Below are positions 1 through 14,700 of a stretch of 64,000 nt of DNA, one piece after another. The notes below the pieces were generated by a model. The model did no database searches. It saw only the letters and a list, made by a program, of their open reading frames with translations, and was not told the DNA's origin. Each line of letters begins with the position of its first letter. The first letter of the stretch is position 1. The translations under genes were made by a program, and so were the position numbers. The stretch comes from Allodiplogaster sudhausi (taxonomy: Eukaryota; Nematoda; Chromadorea; Rhabditida; Diplogasteridae): assembly GCA_945643635.1 (NCBI GenBank), contig CALZFC010000251.1:5266001-5330000 (forward strand), given 5' to 3'.

Positions 1-3000
1 TTGGCGCCCCTGCCGGCCGCCGTCCCGAATTCCGCTTCCACTGGGTGTCCAGTGCACTAAGATCTTTCAGTTGTGAGGAATAAGGAAATTGGGGGATTGG
101 TTATATATTTCCCTCCCGGTGGATTAATTGCGAAAGTAATGATGATTTGGGGGGGGGGATTTTTTGTTAATTTGAAAAAGAAGATTTATTATGACTCATG
201 GCTTAATAATTAAATAATAAGCTACTACATTCTTAATTTGTTTTATTTAATTGTAAGAAATTGGATTAGTCAATAATTACTCTTCTATTTTTCAGCTGAT
301 GACACGAACTCGGATTCGGACGCGTCTCAGAAGATGCTGGGCTCATCTCCGCCGACCCCAGCCAAGACTTCGGCCACCACGAAATCCACGGTCATTACGT
401 CATCGATCGATGAAGCTGCTAGTGGAAGCAGCAGCTCGGATGAGGGATGCGTCTGCGATGACGGAGGAGTTCTCTCGTCTAGCCCGGAAGGAACAACTAC
501 AGTACCTACGAGGTTACTGTAGAGAGAGGGGAGAGAGAGAGAGATAGGAGAAGAGAGTAAAGAGACGGGTAGAGAGAGTGGAAAATGTAATTCAACTCTA
601 ACAATAGCCTTTAACCATTTTCTCTTTTGCAGATCAGCAGTGCCAGTCGCAAAGACCGATGCAACGACAGTCCCAAACAATGAAATGGTTCGGTTTTTAT
701 AATAATTTTTTTTGTTAGAGATTACAAATGGAAAAATTTTCGCGTAATAAGAATTACAATTTTCTGACATAGGAAAAACATTTTTATTGGATTAAATTTT
801 TGGGACATTCATGTGAAAGCTACTTACCATTAGTAGTTCTGAGTTGTTAAATTTAGGGAATATATAATGTATATCATACTATTCGCAGACATCTCCTCGC
901 AAGAGCCTCTCTGCGAAGTATCTGGAAGAGAAGGCCAAGGCATCTCCTCAGCCAGCTGCTCCCCCAGCTGTCCCTGCCAGGAATGGAACGACTCTTCGAT
1001 CGAAACCTTACGGAGACGACGCCATCGCGGTACGGTATTGTTTTCCACTTGGGACCAACTCTTTATTTTAAATTTGTATTCAGCTGGTATTGAGGTTTAA
1101 ACCGTAATCCTTGCGCTTGCAAAATGACACACAAAATTATAGAGGTCTCTAACCAATTTAAGCTTTATTTCTTTTAAACGTTGAATCAATAGTCTGTTGT
1201 GAATTTACTTAGTACTCACCAAGTATAATCCAGTTTGAAGGAAACACTGACGCTAGCATCGAAATTCATTGCTGAACGAGTGACGTGATTCTTTCGCTCT
1301 AACAGATTATTAACCAGGGAAACATAACTTATGAGGCTTAAGCTTCTTCTTTTTTGCTGCAGACGCTGCACTTTCCTGATAAAGGGGCGATTTAGTTAAT
1401 CCGTACTACAGTCCGTAGTGATAAATATTAGTAGCAGCTACATGCTGTACATTTTCTTAAATAAATAAATACATCAAAATTAGCAGTAACTTTAGGCATT
1501 TGCTCGTTTTCCGTATTCATTCGTGAGGATTTTAATATTAGTCATGAATTTGTGATCGTCAAATGATAGCCCTCATAAAGGGAAAGGCGCGAATTTATCG
1601 CCTTCCATGTGACGCAAGCACCAATCATTTACGTCTTCATTTAATAGGCAGTCAATGACAGCGCAATTTTATTGTATTGCGCGATTATGAGGTGGAAGGA
1701 GGGAGAAAGAGAAAGGAGGAGAAATAGAGAGGGAAAGAGATAGAAGAGACAGCGACTGGAAAGAAAACGAGATTGAGAGTGAAAGAGAGGGAGAGAAAGA
1801 GAGAGAGAAAGGTGAAGAAGTGATGGAAAGAGAGGAGGAATGATTTGGGAGCACATCGGTTTACCTGTCGCTATCTGTTTCATTTAATTCAACAACGAAT
1901 GCGTGCTCAATCAAAAGCTTTGATTTCCGGGCGCGATAAGGAATTTTAGTGCAAATTTAAGCTGCTTTTATTGCGCGCGCTCAGACGATATCTGATTGTG
2001 AGGTGTTTAGTGCGGTACAGATTGCGATGAGGTGACCTCCGAAGAAAAAATAGCGTTATATAGAAAAAATTGTTAGTTATTTTAATCGAGTTTGCCTAAA
2101 AAAATTTCTAATATGTAAAGGAAAATGCAAAAAGACGCAAGCTAGAGCTAACGTGATATTTACACGATTTATTGTTGTGTGCTCTCGTAGGCTTAAGCCA
2201 CGCTTGCAGGATGCCGAAGTGGCCGCTGCAGTTGAGCAGAAGAGTGCCACTCCTGAGACCCAGCTCGAGAAGGAGACCGAGAGTCGGCCACCGCCGTCGC
2301 CGCCCAGGCCGGAACGGCCCGCCGCACCACCACCCGCTCTGCCAACGAAGAAGGTCGGAGAGGAGGAGGAGACCGAGCAAGATACTGAGCATGAGCATGA
2401 GACCGAGCTAGAGACTGAGCATGAGACCGAGCTAGAGACTGAGCATGAGACCGAGCTAGAGACTGAGCTTCATTCCCCTGTGCTGTCTGATCTTTCGTTG
2501 CATTCCCCTCCCTCTATGCATGACATCTCAAGAGATGATGATGATAGCTGGCTATTTGTGGAGGAAGCGTCAACTGATGACGTCTTTTCTTCAAAAGGGG
2601 GTCGCCCAGAAGAACTATCGCCCTCTCATCTTCCGTCCGAGAGTACTGTAGCACTAGAATCAGAAGACGTGCAGAGAGCAGCAGACACCTGCGGAAGTGT
2701 CTCACCATCTCCATTAAACGAGCCGGCTGGAGACATCAAAGAGACCGAGGAACCACGTGACCTGGCGTGCCTTGATTCGGCTGTTATTGAAGCAGCGGAC
2801 GAGAGAGTGTCTATGGAAAGAGAGAGCAGAGAAGAGAGAGAAGAATTCAACGAGGACGCCATCGATGACGTCATTAAGAGAATGCAGAAGGAGATATTTG
2901 GAGAGGATCTGAGTGAGGACGAAGAGGAGAGGAGAGACGAAGGGCAGCTGAATTCGGTGCAGGCATGGAATCTTTTCTTTTCGTTTGTTCAGTTGGCTAC

Positions 3001-3367
3001 CCTTGCATGCTCTTTTATGTTGCAAGTGGAGTGAGAGTTAATATTTATGTTATTTATATTCCCTTTGTTACTTTTCCGCATGCTTCTCTCCCTCTCTCCT
3101 TTGTTCGTTTACTCTCTTCAATCCTCGCATGTCTATATCGTATTATTTTCTGGGTTTGTTTAGATTAAGAGTTGGCTTTAGTGCATAGCGTTCAATGATA
3201 AGGTGACATAATGAACCTTAGCCCTAGCCTTAAGATAAGTCTTCTTTAGTTCGACACGAGTGAAGACGAACCGGAAGAGGAGGACGACGGCGGAAGCAGC
3301 GCTGATGAGATCGCGACCAGACATCTCAGACTCTCGCTCTCTGCACTGGTCGGTTATTCTCTCTCTC

Positions 3368-3403
<36 letters not shown>

Positions 3404-3427
3404 TCTCTCTCGCTCTCTCTCTCTCTC

Positions 3428-3469
<42 letters not shown>

Positions 3470-3477
3470 CTCTCTCC

Positions 3478-3534
<57 letters not shown>

Positions 3535-5187
3535 AGTCTCTATCCCACCTGTTTACGGTATCGTCTGTCACGCGGAGATTAATTCTCCCAATCAATCATG
3601 CCCCAGTTTTGATACTGATAAGACTTGAAAATGGAATTGGTGGCAAACATACTGATTCGACCGCAAAGCTCACCTTTTGTTAACATTATTTAAAAATTGT
3701 TTTTTTTTGTGTAGTCACAAAAATAAATGCATAAATAATACTTCTCTCTCTCTATCTTCCATGCAGACACCCTTCGCCTCTTCAATGATCGCGGGGGATG
3801 GAAACCCCGTCCGCCACTCGCTCCTCCACTTGGCCATGGAAGAGGATGTCCCGCTGCTTCTCGAGGCCATGTCTGAGACCGTGGGTTTTTGTTTAGATTC
3901 TGTTGCCCTAAATTTCTTAATTAATACTTTAAAAAAAGAATGAAATGTTATCCTAACTAACACTTATTTAAAACGTGTAAAGTAAAGGAAACAAAATTAT
4001 ATGTTAAAGTAAACATAAAAAGATTTCCTATAAATCTCAGTTTCAGTACACCTTCGTGTTCGAAGATCTGGAGCGAGCTTCAACGTCTTCTTCAGGGGCT
4101 TCCTCGATCATGAGAAGCAGCAGCGGAGAGAGGAAGCAGAAGGTGGAGTTCATTCAGTTCATTTATTTATTTTGTTTATTTCATTTCTTTATTTAAAAAT
4201 ATGAAATACATTGCAGTTTGGAGTCGTTTACATAAACATGGATTGTAGTTATCGATATAAACACTGATGGCTTATGGTTTCTGCTGCAGGCATATCTTTA
4301 AATTGTAGTATTTATTGAAAGAGTAAGTTATATTATGCGTATACATATGCACGTTAATAATGATTTGGGCTTAGTTTTTCGTTATGTACAAAATAAATGT
4401 AATTTTTTGCAGTCCGGCGGTGGCATTTCCTTCGAGCCAATCGCAACGGGAGTCTACACTTACTTGGATGAGTCGAGTGCAGCAGAAGAAACGGAGTGGC
4501 CAGAGGGAGCGGCCGTCAGCTATAAAGTAGAGAGAGAGGGAGAGAGGTAGCAGGGTGATAGAGAGGAGAGCGAGGGAGGGGAGAGCGGGGGGTAGAGATG
4601 AGTTAGAGCTAGAAGTGTTCTTGGCAGGTGTACCAGGAGATGGTGGCGGCTGCCGATGCAGAAGAGTACGCGCGAGGCATGGCCGAGTTGGCCAGGTGGA
4701 ATGCGGCTATTCAGGTGGGCGCAATTCATTATTATGCATTTATTCGACGAATTAATAAATAAATAAATTACCAAGCGGTAATAGAAGAAAACGTTGTTGT
4801 TTTGTTAATTTGGTTTTTAACAGCTTATATTTTACTTCTCATCGGTCACCAGAAGGTGTAATATAAGTTACTTTATTATGGATTTGAAGAATATTGATAT
4901 ATGCATAAAATAAAATTTTATAGCAACAGCAGTCGTCGTCGGGAGGAGCAGAAGTGGACTCTCGTCTTCTTCGTGAACTCGCGGCCGCCGCTGCTAATGG
5001 CCGTCCGCCCGCGCCGGCTGTTTTGTTAGTTTTTTTTTAAATTTTAGCAATTTTATGTAAAATTATTCTAATACATCAGTAGAACTTAATTCTTTTTCTT
5101 TAAAATATCTGTAAGATAAACGAAGAAGAAAAATAGGAAGAATGTGAACGAATAAGAAGGTGTATGTGCTCTTCTTTCAGCTCGTAA
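1..5187 (+). CDS. Unrecognised acidic low-complexity protein, 3' part of gene
   Basis: Spliced gene that enters the window from the left. Supported exons: (1-46, tentative), 296-512, 633-687, 889-1029, 2210-2956, 3250-3348, 3767-3880, 4047-4142, 4413-4526, 4628-4714, 4924-5024 and 5181-5187, all joined in frame by GT-AG introns. The last intron (donor GTTAGT, acceptor TTTCAG) gives a two-codon terminal exon; without it the frame stops at about 5040. The protein is rich in Ser, Glu, Asp, Pro and Ala. The big exon 2210-2956 encodes a TE-rich repeat and an acidic stretch ending DEEERRDEG. More ordered segments follow: HSLLHLAMEEDVPLLLEAMS, YTFVFEDLERAS and VYQEMVAAADAEEYARG. I see no signal peptide, membrane segment or catalytic motif. 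I do not recognise the family. Intron 1030-2209 is long (1.2 kb) and could hide another exon. Confidence 0.6.
2399..2470 (+). repeat. 24-bp coding minisatellite, three copies
   Basis: The 24-bp unit GAGACCGAGCTAGAGACTGA + GCAT is repeated three times head to tail inside the large exon at 2210-2956. It encodes the eight-residue unit ETELETEH. The unit keeps the frame, so copy-number change would only lengthen or shorten an acidic stretch. Confidence 0.85.
3357..3535 (+). repeat. (CT)n microsatellite in intron
   Basis: About 180 bp of nearly pure CT dinucleotide repeat fills the 5' half of the intron between exons 3250-3348 and 3767-3880. It is pyrimidine-rich on the sense strand. Confidence 0.95.
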
Positions 5188-7149
5188 ATGAAAAGATGGC
5201 TGCTCGCTCTCTCTCCGGATGTTTCTCTCCTGCGCCCTCCTCTCTCCACACAATCCATCTCTCTCTCCTCCATTCTCCTCCTCCCATGCCGAGTGATCTC
5301 AGAAATCAGAAAACTGTTGATTGACGAAGAAGTAGATGGACTCGTCATGTATATCTCCGTTGCTCAAAACACGCAAACCCCATTCCCCCTTTTTATGCTG
5401 GGCCTCTAATTGCCCAAGAATAGCAGCTTCCCCAATTAGCCAACTTACAGTAAGATACCCGAGATTAGCTAATTGCAAGCATACATTACTCGTTTTACTT
5501 TTTGAATCAGCATTGCTAGAATCGATAGGGAGCCAGCCAGTCCACGGCTGAATGCTTATATCTTTGATTATATTAGATAGCAGCGCATCTTGTATGAGCT
5601 ATGCACAACCTGTAACATGCTATTTTATCACGAGGGTTAATCCCCTGATATTGTAAGATTATGTTTTTACTGTATACATCATCAAATCCACCTAGCAGCA
5701 CACATAGCCTAATAAGCAGTGCTAGCAACTCTCTTCTCTCTCGCTCTCCGCCATTGTCCGCTAATGCTTTCGCAAACCTGTGATCGCAGAGTTGTCTGTA
5801 AATTGTGAATAAACGGAGATTCAGGATTCTGTGCATTCTGGAATAGTTACTTTTGCACTGTAAAGAAAAGAGACGGGTCACTGAGTTGAATTGCTAGATC
5901 GCAGAGGTCCGGGTCGTATAACAAGTTCAGAGAAGTACTGTCGCCAATGTGATAGTAAAAACAAGAAAACGAGAGTAGATCCTTGGAATATTGGAAAGAA
6001 GGTACAGTAAGTATTCCTGACAGAACGAGCGCTGCCAATTATATCTGCTTCACAGTTGATTGTGCGTGTAATAAGTGGATCTCTATTCTCTGCATTGTGA
6101 CTTCAGAAAGAACATCTCTCGTTTATGGCCGGACCGACAATGGTATGAATGAACTTTCTCTCACTCTTGATTTCTCCTCAATTTGTCTCGCTCCACTCTC
6201 TTCTTCAATAATTGTCCTGTCCATGTCTCGCTAGCCCTTTTTTTCTTTCCCTCTCTTCTCTTCCTCTATCAATTTCATTTGCATCTGTCGCTACTTCTCT
6301 TTTTGCACAATTTGTATGTGTGCTTGAAATGTTTGTTCTCCCAAATAATGTACAACTATCCACTTACATGGCCATGTTACGTTACGGTGAAACATTTATG
6401 CGCATCGTTTATTTGCATAAGAAAGCAGAGAGAGAGAGGGAGAACAATTGAAGCGATCACCTTATCGTACGCCGAAAAGAGAGAGTTCGAGAGTCAGAGC
6501 ACGAACCGAGAGTAAGAGAGAGTGGGAGCTGCGAGAGAAGCAGAGAAAATTGGTGAAGGGAGGGTGAACCCCGGCGGAGATGCCCCTTCGCCAGCTACAG
6601 AAAGAGCCTGCTCAGCCGATGCGCATACATTCAAGCAAGGCAGCCAAAGTACCGCGCGGCGAGCGACTCAAGCGCCGGTGAAGTTTACCATATAAGAGCA
6701 TCTCGCCCTCAGGCCTCCTCTAAATTACGGCCCTTTTGAAAATCTCTAAAATACGTTCCCACTTCTAATTTACGGCACTCGGTGATCTACGTTTAACCGG
6801 GTCCTAAATGTTTGTGCGTATGTATACGTGACGTGCTGCTATTTCTTGCTGAACATAATAAAATACGAACCAAGATGCTCTAGAAGCAATGCAAAAAGAA
6901 AAGAGAGAGTGTGGTGTGTACAACGTGTCAGTGTGGCTTCAGAGTGTGGTGGTGTGTGGTGCAGAATTCAGTTTGGTGGTCTACATAATTAGGTGTTGAT
7001 ATTGAATGGCGGTAGTGGCAGACTTTTTCGAGGATACAACTGGGAGAGCAGGCGAACTGAGGCAACAAAAATGGAAAAAAATGGAAAGTGCGAGAATAAT
7101 CAGAGTATGTTTTTGGTGTGTCTTCTTTTTGGTGCAATTCTGCAATTTC
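5188..7149. other. Intergenic region, nothing recognised
   Basis: Between two genes that both end here (+ gene ending 5187, - gene ending 7150). Short open frames show no splice-consistent or conserved pattern. No tRNA-like clover-leaf was noticed. It must contain the 3' UTRs of both neighbours. Confidence 0.5.
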
Positions 7150-8629
7150 CTATTTTTCAGCGGGCGCGGGAGCGGCGCGCGCGCGTGATCGAATGCGCAC
7201 GAGATTGGTCTCGGCCGCGTCCGCGCGCTCCTCCGCGTTCTCGAGTGCCATCTGCACCGTCTTGTACTTGTTCAGGTTGCCGGTCGCTTGCTCCTCCTGT
7301 AATGAAAAATAATATTGTCTTCGTTCATACAAAATGCAAATTGGCGGGAAGTATAAATGTCAAAGAGAAAAATAACTTACAGCCTCCTCGAGCGCCTTCT
7401 TCTGTCCCTTTAGCTTGACGTGCAGCTTCTCGACGAGCTCTTGCAGCTTGTCGTAGTTCTTTCTGTCCTCGGCGACCTAAAATATTGACCGTAACATATT
7501 TAAAATATGACGATTTAAATTCCCGCTCTTTTTTTATAGAATTGGTCCCACCTGGAAGTCGAGCTCACGCACGCGGCGATCGGCACGCGACAGCGCCTTG
7601 TTCGTCTCTATCGAGCGGCGCGTCTCGTTCTCGTAGTCGACCTTGATAAAAAAATTCAAATTGTTTGCTAAAATATTTATTATTCTATTACAAAAGAATT
7701 ATTGATTTTCTAATAAAAAAGAAAAATAAAATTTTTTTGCGAATACGCTACGCACCTGGAGGGACTTGAGTCTGGCCTCCGCCTTGAGCACTGCCTTCTG
7801 GCCGCCCTTGATAACGGCTGCCTCAGCGACGTCGGCGCGTTCTTGCAGGTCCTGCACGGAATTTATATGTACATATTTGTTAAGAGTACTGTATGTAGTT
7901 GAGGCTATTTTAGTCGCTTTGACATTTCATTGATCTTCTTTCCACGTTGAAAATGGCGATCTACCTTGACTTGACTATCGAGCTGCTTCTTGAATCGTTC
8001 GAGTTGCTGGGCGCGTTCCTGCTCGTGTCGGAGGTCGTCGGCGAGCTGCAAGTGAATTCTTAATTGTTTTGTTTTAGGTTGATCAATTTGTTCTCACTGA
8101 TCAGCTGAATGAATTTTTTCGTTCACGTTAATAAGGAGCGAATTTTAAATATGGATAAAGAAAAGAGAGAATTCTCTTGGCCAACCTTGGCAGCCTCGAC
8201 GATGGCGCGGCGGCCGCGTTCCTCGGAGCCGGCCAGTTCGACTTGCGCCTCCGAGATGTCGGACTGAGAGAAAATGTTAAAGTATTTTTTTTTACTCTTA
8301 AAGGAGGTCTCCAGCTTACGAAAAATGTTTGATTTTTTTGTCTAATTTCCGCATTATTAAGTTCAAATGTTAAAAAAAAACCAAATGTCTTAATAAAAAC
8401 CCCAGAAATGCCAACCTTGAGCAGGTTGATCTCGCTGTCGAGCTGGTTCTTGGCTGCGGTGAGCGCGACGTTCTGCGCGTTCAGCTCGTTGTTGTGCTCC
8501 TGCGCCTCGTGTGCGTTCGACTCGTGCTGACGGCGGGAGCGCTCGAGCTGGAGAGAGCGAGAGGGTTAGAGAGTGAAAGAAAGAGGAGAGAGTGAGAGAG
8601 AGAGGGTTAGAGAAAGAGAGGAGAGAGAA

Positions 8630-8704
<75 letters not shown>

Positions 8705-11700
8705 GACCGCATCCAGCTTGGTGATGAGATCCTCCTGCTCGCTCTTGGCCGCTGCCAGCTTCCTCTCGGTCTGCGCGTACAACTCGCGGAACTCTTCGCA
8801 TCTCTTGTGCTCCTCCTCTGCGGCTGCCTAGAAGGGAATAGCAAAACATTTATTATTGATTGCCATCACGACAAGATCAAAAGCGCCGACCTCCTATTAC
8901 TTATCGTAAAACCGTAGTACAAAACCGTTTTATTCAACGCCTTTTTTCCGCAACAAAATCGCTTCTCTCTGCAAAGTCGAACCTGAAGCTCGCGAATCTG
9001 GTCGAGATGTCGCTTGATGTTCTTCTGCGCGTCCTCGTTCGCTTGGTTTGCGTGGTCGAGGCCGATCTCGAGCTCCTGTATATTTTATTAAATAATTTTT
9101 TTGTATTTAATTTATTTTATTTTTCAATGTCAAACAATCAATTTAATTCTTTGAATAAGAATTATTTTTTTAATTATTTTCTCTTCATAGAAATATCGCG
9201 TACGCTGATGTCGGACTCGAGCTTCTTCTTGATGCGCAGGAGGTCGTTCTTCATCTTGGACTCCGAGTCCAGTGTCATCTAAAAGCCAACATTTTGATGC
9301 TTACGAGAAATTCAAATTTCGCGCCAGATGAAAGAGATCTACAGTACCTGAATGCCTTCCATGTGATTCTGGTGTGCCTTGCGCGCGTTCTCGAACTCCT
9401 CCTCCTTTTCGGAGATGCGCTTCTCGATCTCTTGACGAATCTGCGCGATCTCGATCTGGCAGCGATTCGCCTGGAAAGCAGGGAGCTTCTGATCTGACTC
9501 CGGTCAATAACTTTCGTCGCATTCCCAGTACATACATCATTTATATTGATGCCAGTGATGTCTGACAAAACCCCGGCCGCAATGAGAGTGGGCCTGAGTG
9601 GGCCTGCTTTTGGACTTCTGATGCTCTTTTCCAATAGATTCTCATCGTGGCTGTCCCATCCACTGACCTTGGACTCCTCCGCCTCTAGCGCGGCCTCCGC
9701 CTCGTCGAGTGCCCTCTGCAGCTCATCCTTGTCCACCTCGAGTCTCCTCATGTGCTTCTGCAGAGCGTGCGCCTGGCGGCCGCCGTCTCCGAGCGTCTCC
9801 GTCATGTCGCGGATCTCGTCCGTCAGCGACTTCAAAGATGGGATTCGCATTTCTGTTCAGGTTTCTTTTTCGAACTGTTCAGGGTGAACTCTCTCCCTTT
9901 CTCTAACTCTCTGTCTCTCTCTCACCCTCTCTCCCTGACCTTGTTCTCTCTCTTGAGTCCCTCGCTCTGATCGGCGAGCGCGTCATGCTGTCCGCGCAGC
10001 TTGTGCGCCTCTCCGGAGGCAGCGCGCGAGTCGCGTTGCGCGTTGTCCAGCTCGATGTAGAGGTCGTCCACCTGGAGGAAATTTGATTAAAAAATATATA
10101 TATATTTTTGAAAAGTCTACCTTCTTCTTCCACTCGTCGATGACCTTGTCGAATGCCTTCTGCTTCTTCTCCAGCGAAGCCGCAGCCGTCGCGTGGTGTT
10201 CGGCTTCTTGACTGAAAGCCACGACTTAACTCTCCATCAGCCGAGTTCATGAGAACCCCACATATTTTTGTTTCAAATAGCGTTATGTAGTTTAGTGATT
10301 GAGACAATAATGGAGTCAAGAAGAGTTCACGATGCTCCGCATCATAAGCGGCGTCTCTATGAACACAAAATATGCTGAATGCGTTTGTGGAAATGTTGTT
10401 CTTTTCTTCGATGTCGCCACTGATCAACGGCTTTCCTTGACTCCTTCTTCATTGATATACCGACCGATTGGCGTCTGCCTCGGCCGAGAGGCGCGTCTTC
10501 GAGTTCTCGAGCTGAACAATCTTGGCGTTCGCGGCGTCCAGCGCGTCCTGCAGCTCGACGACCTTGGCGTTCTGCCTGAAAACGATTGAATTATTCTACA
10601 ATATTTAGTAATATAAATATACTTACAATTAATTCAGTCTGTATGAAATTAACTAATGGCTTGAGGAGCGCGATCACCAAAAAGCTGGTATGATACTACA
10701 GAATGTCATGTATGAATCTAATCAAATCGAGTAGACCGATAGCCACTTTAAACATTAAAAAGCTTGAAATTGCCATATAAACCAGAGGTATTCACTCGAA
10801 AGTACTACTAAAGTTGTCTGATAGTTGTGGACTTGCATATCACAACTATCAGGAAAGTTTGTTTACAGAAAAACTGGTGCATGTCACTTTTCATCTGCAG
10901 GAGTAGATTAAAACAATTTCACTTTTCAGTAGATGAAATGCGCCTACCCATAAACCCAAAATGTTCACATCCAACTTTCTCACAGAATGCTAGAACATGA
11001 ATTATTAATTTAATAGTAGGAAAAGAATAATAATTTGTTTAACAAATCACTGGCCTTCTGCGCACTTCGTCGAACTCGTCGGCGCCGATGAGTCCCTCGC
11101 TCTCGAACTTGCTCTTCCAGATCTCGAGCTCGTTCTGGGCTCGCGACAGATGACGCGTCGCCTCGCCCTTCAATTCATGTTAATTTTATTTAAATTTAAT
11201 TTAATATAACAAAATTAGTTCGATAAAATGGCCACCACTACAGACATAAATAATGAACCTTGGCGGCGATCTCGTCCTCGACCGACTCTTTGAGGTGGTC
11301 GAGATCGCGCTGAAGATTGCGTGAGAGATTCGACAGATTCTGTCGCTCACGCGATTCGTCGTCGGCCAGGCGCTTCGACTGAAATTTCAATTCTTTATTC
11401 ATCTTTAAAAAATCTTTCTTTATAAATCAGCAAAAATAAGCTCCTTTTCATCGTTCGAATGATATAACTTGAGGAACCTCATCTAGCTGGTTGCTCAGCA
11501 TGATCTTCGTCTTGCTCAGCGACAGAATCTGGTGGTCGAACTCGCTGACCTGTCGATATGTTAGATTTAAATAGCTTTTTTTTTCGTACTTCTTCTCAAG
11601 AACTACATATCTGACAATAAGCACATATTTCTGCTATATTTTTATATTTTTAATGTAAGACTCTTTGCTACAGTATAAGACGAGTGTGTTAACCTGTCGC

Positions 11701-14700
11701 GCCAGCTCGGAGTTCTCGTTTCCGAGTCGGCCCTTGGAGGAGATGAGCTCGGTGAGCATGCGGCTCTGCTCGTCGGCGCGAAGGCGCAGCTCGAGCAGGC
11801 GCACCTGGCAATTGTCATTATTATTTTTAATATATTTTAATTTCGCGCCAATTGTTTTTTCAAATGTATGCCATTCTGAAATATTCAAGCTGAAGCAGTA
11901 GCCAACAGCGAAACCCTACCTCGTGGTTCTTGACGACTTTCTCCTGCTCGGAGCGCGCCTTGGACTCGATGTCGAGTGCCTGGCTCGCCTCCTCGAATTC
12001 GCGCTGCAGCTGCGCCTTCTCCTTCTCCAGACGGTTCTTGTTCTTTTGCACCTGAGGAATTTGAGGCGGTTATTGTCGTCTTCTTTTAATTACTCTCAAT
12101 TTTTTTAAAGACTAAACGCTAAATCAAGTTCTAAAAAAGACTTGAAATGTGTGCAACAAAGTGATTGAGAATGGTGTGCTTCAAAGATGAGTGAAATGCC
12201 TCTGACCTGCTCGATCTGGTCGTTCATCTCCATCGCTCCGTCCTGGCCCTTCTTCTTGAGTGCCGAGAGAGCCTCGTTGAACTTGATGGCGCCTTCTTCG
12301 TTGTCGCGGCGCAGCTTCGCCAGCTCGCCGTCCTTCTTTTTCGAGAACTCGATCTGGCAGAATTGGCTCTCGATTTTTTCATTCCCTTCGAACACTTTGA
12401 GTGTTGGTTAATTCTAAAATTCGCTCATCATAATCTTTATTGGCAATTGTGACTAACGAACATGCGATTTTTTTTTATATTTCAGTTGGTTTCCTTTCCT
12501 GAAAAAGTGTGCCTAATAACTATTAATTTTAATAAAAATAATAAATAAAGAATAAAAAAGAAATACCTGCGTGGCGAGCGCCCGCTGCTGCTCGTCGAGG
12601 GTGTCGGCGGTCTCGTCGAACTCGGTCTGCAGCTCTTGGCGAGAGCGATCCGAACGACCGCGCGCCTCCTTCTCCTCGGCGAGCTGGCCGAGGAGGTCCT
12701 GAGTCAAAATGTCTTTATTTATTTTTGTCTATTTGTTTATTTACATTTTAGTTATTTCAAAGTACTAAAAAATGAATAGGATTTTTTTTATGATACAGTA
12801 TCCTACGCAAGCTGACATTCAGACGCGCGTCGTCCTCCTTGAGCGATCGCTGTAGCTTGGAGACGCCGGACTGCTCGTCCTCGAGCTTCATGCCCAGGTT
12901 GTGAAGGTCGTTCTCTTTCCTGTGCAATTTAATACTTATTTACTTGTCAGCACTTTACTTTTAAATTCATCGAATCTGATTGAAGCTTCGAAAGTTCAAC
13001 ACAGAAGTACTCTATATAAATCCGCTATTCTCACCTGCGAAGCGCGTTCTCGAGGTCGGCCTTCTGCTTCGAGAGCTCTTCGAATGTCTCTTGAGCAATC
13101 TTCATCTCGCCTTCGGCCTTGCGGCGGGCCTGAAGAATTTTATATTCCTTCATAACTTTTTTCTTTGTATCTGAATAATTAAACTGTGCGTTTGTAAGCA
13201 AATTGGAAGTAATTATCAGTGAGAGTTGTTGCCACTTTAATTGATTATTTTAGCTAAAGTAACGTAAAGCGACCTTGTCGGCATCGGCGCGGTTGCGCTT
13301 TTCCCGGTCGAGATTCTGCTCGACATCCTCGATGGTCTGCGCCAGTCGCTGTCTCAGCTTCTGGTTGGCGAGGTTCGCCTCTTCGGCCGAGTGCAGGTCT
13401 TCCTGTTGACATTATCACCATTTAAAACATGATCTCTTAAAATTGCTTCAAGTTATTTAGGAATTTACTATTTCAAGAATTAAATTGTGAGGGTGGTTTG
13501 AGAAAACAAGTCTGGAATAATTAATCTCGCCCTACCTGCAACTTCTTGTTCGCTTCCTCCTGAGCCTTGCGCTCCTTCGACAGCTTCGAGATGGACTCAT
13601 CCTATAAATGTCATTGTCTTCTCTCTCTCTTTTACTCTCTCTCTCTATCACTCCCTTTCTCTCTCTCATCTCTCTACCTCTTATCTCTTTCTCTCACTCT
13701 CACTCTCTGTCTCCAACCTGCTGCTTCATCTCTTCATGGAGTGCGCGAATGTTGTTGTCTCTGGCGATCTTCTCTGCCTCTGCCTTCTTGAGTGAGAGAT
13801 CGAGTTCTTGCGCCGCCTTCTTGACCTCGGCACACTCGGCCTCGACGCGCTGGAGGAACGTCATTTTAATTGATTTAATTTTAATTTTGAAAATTAGTTT
13901 TTCTTTCTTCATATTCACATGAAAACATTAAGTTTTCATTGCTAAAATTAACAGTTTAATGCTTGATTATATTTTCTTCTTAAATTAGATTTATTTTTCT
14001 TTAGAAACGATTTGACCTTCTTGGACTGCAGGATCTCCTGCGCGACCTGCTCCTCGTACTCGAGTCGCTGGTTCGCATCAGACACTCGGCTCTCGAGCGC
14101 GGACTGAGAAAACATTCAAATAATAATTATTATTACTCTTGTTATTTAATATTATCGTTTTTCCTGCACCGTGAAAAAGAAAACATAAAAAAATGAAATT
14201 TGTCCGTTTAAACCGTTGACTGGTCGAGTTGCTGGATGCGTTCTTCGATGTCTTTGTTCGAGCCGAACTGCTTTTCGAGTTGAGACTGAAATGGGATTCT
14301 TCGATTTTATTTCTTTTTCTAATATCTTTTATGTTAATTAATTATTTTATTTGAAAATATCTTTGTTTGAGTTAACTTTATTATTTTTGTCTTAATATTT
14401 AAATTAGAAAAAAGAGAACGCACGCTGAGATCGGCAATCTCCTTGGACATTCGCTCGGCTCCGTCCTTGAGCTGCTTCTTGTCCTCGCTCGCCTGCAGCA
14501 GCTGATCCTTCCACGCCGTGACCTGGTCGCCGAGCTGGTCGAGCTGCTCCTGCACCTTGCCCTCCTTCACCATCGGCTGCACCTGCAACAGGAGAGACGG
14601 CTGCTGTTGGTGGTGTCAAGGAATTTGAGCAATTTGAGAATTGGTCCGCAACCACGAAGACGAACTCTCATAAAGCTGCGTGTCTTTTCTTTTTCTTTTT

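Noticed and set aside
1363..1395. Possible alternative terminal exon (TLHFPDKGAI then stop) after exon 889-1029
   Set aside because: It has a good acceptor but would truncate the protein and drop the long downstream reading frame; kept only as a possible variant.
3260..3628. Long Ser/Leu-rich frame on + across the CT repeat
   Set aside because: It is the CT microsatellite read as protein after a real short exon (3250-3348); the exon has a GT donor before the repeat.
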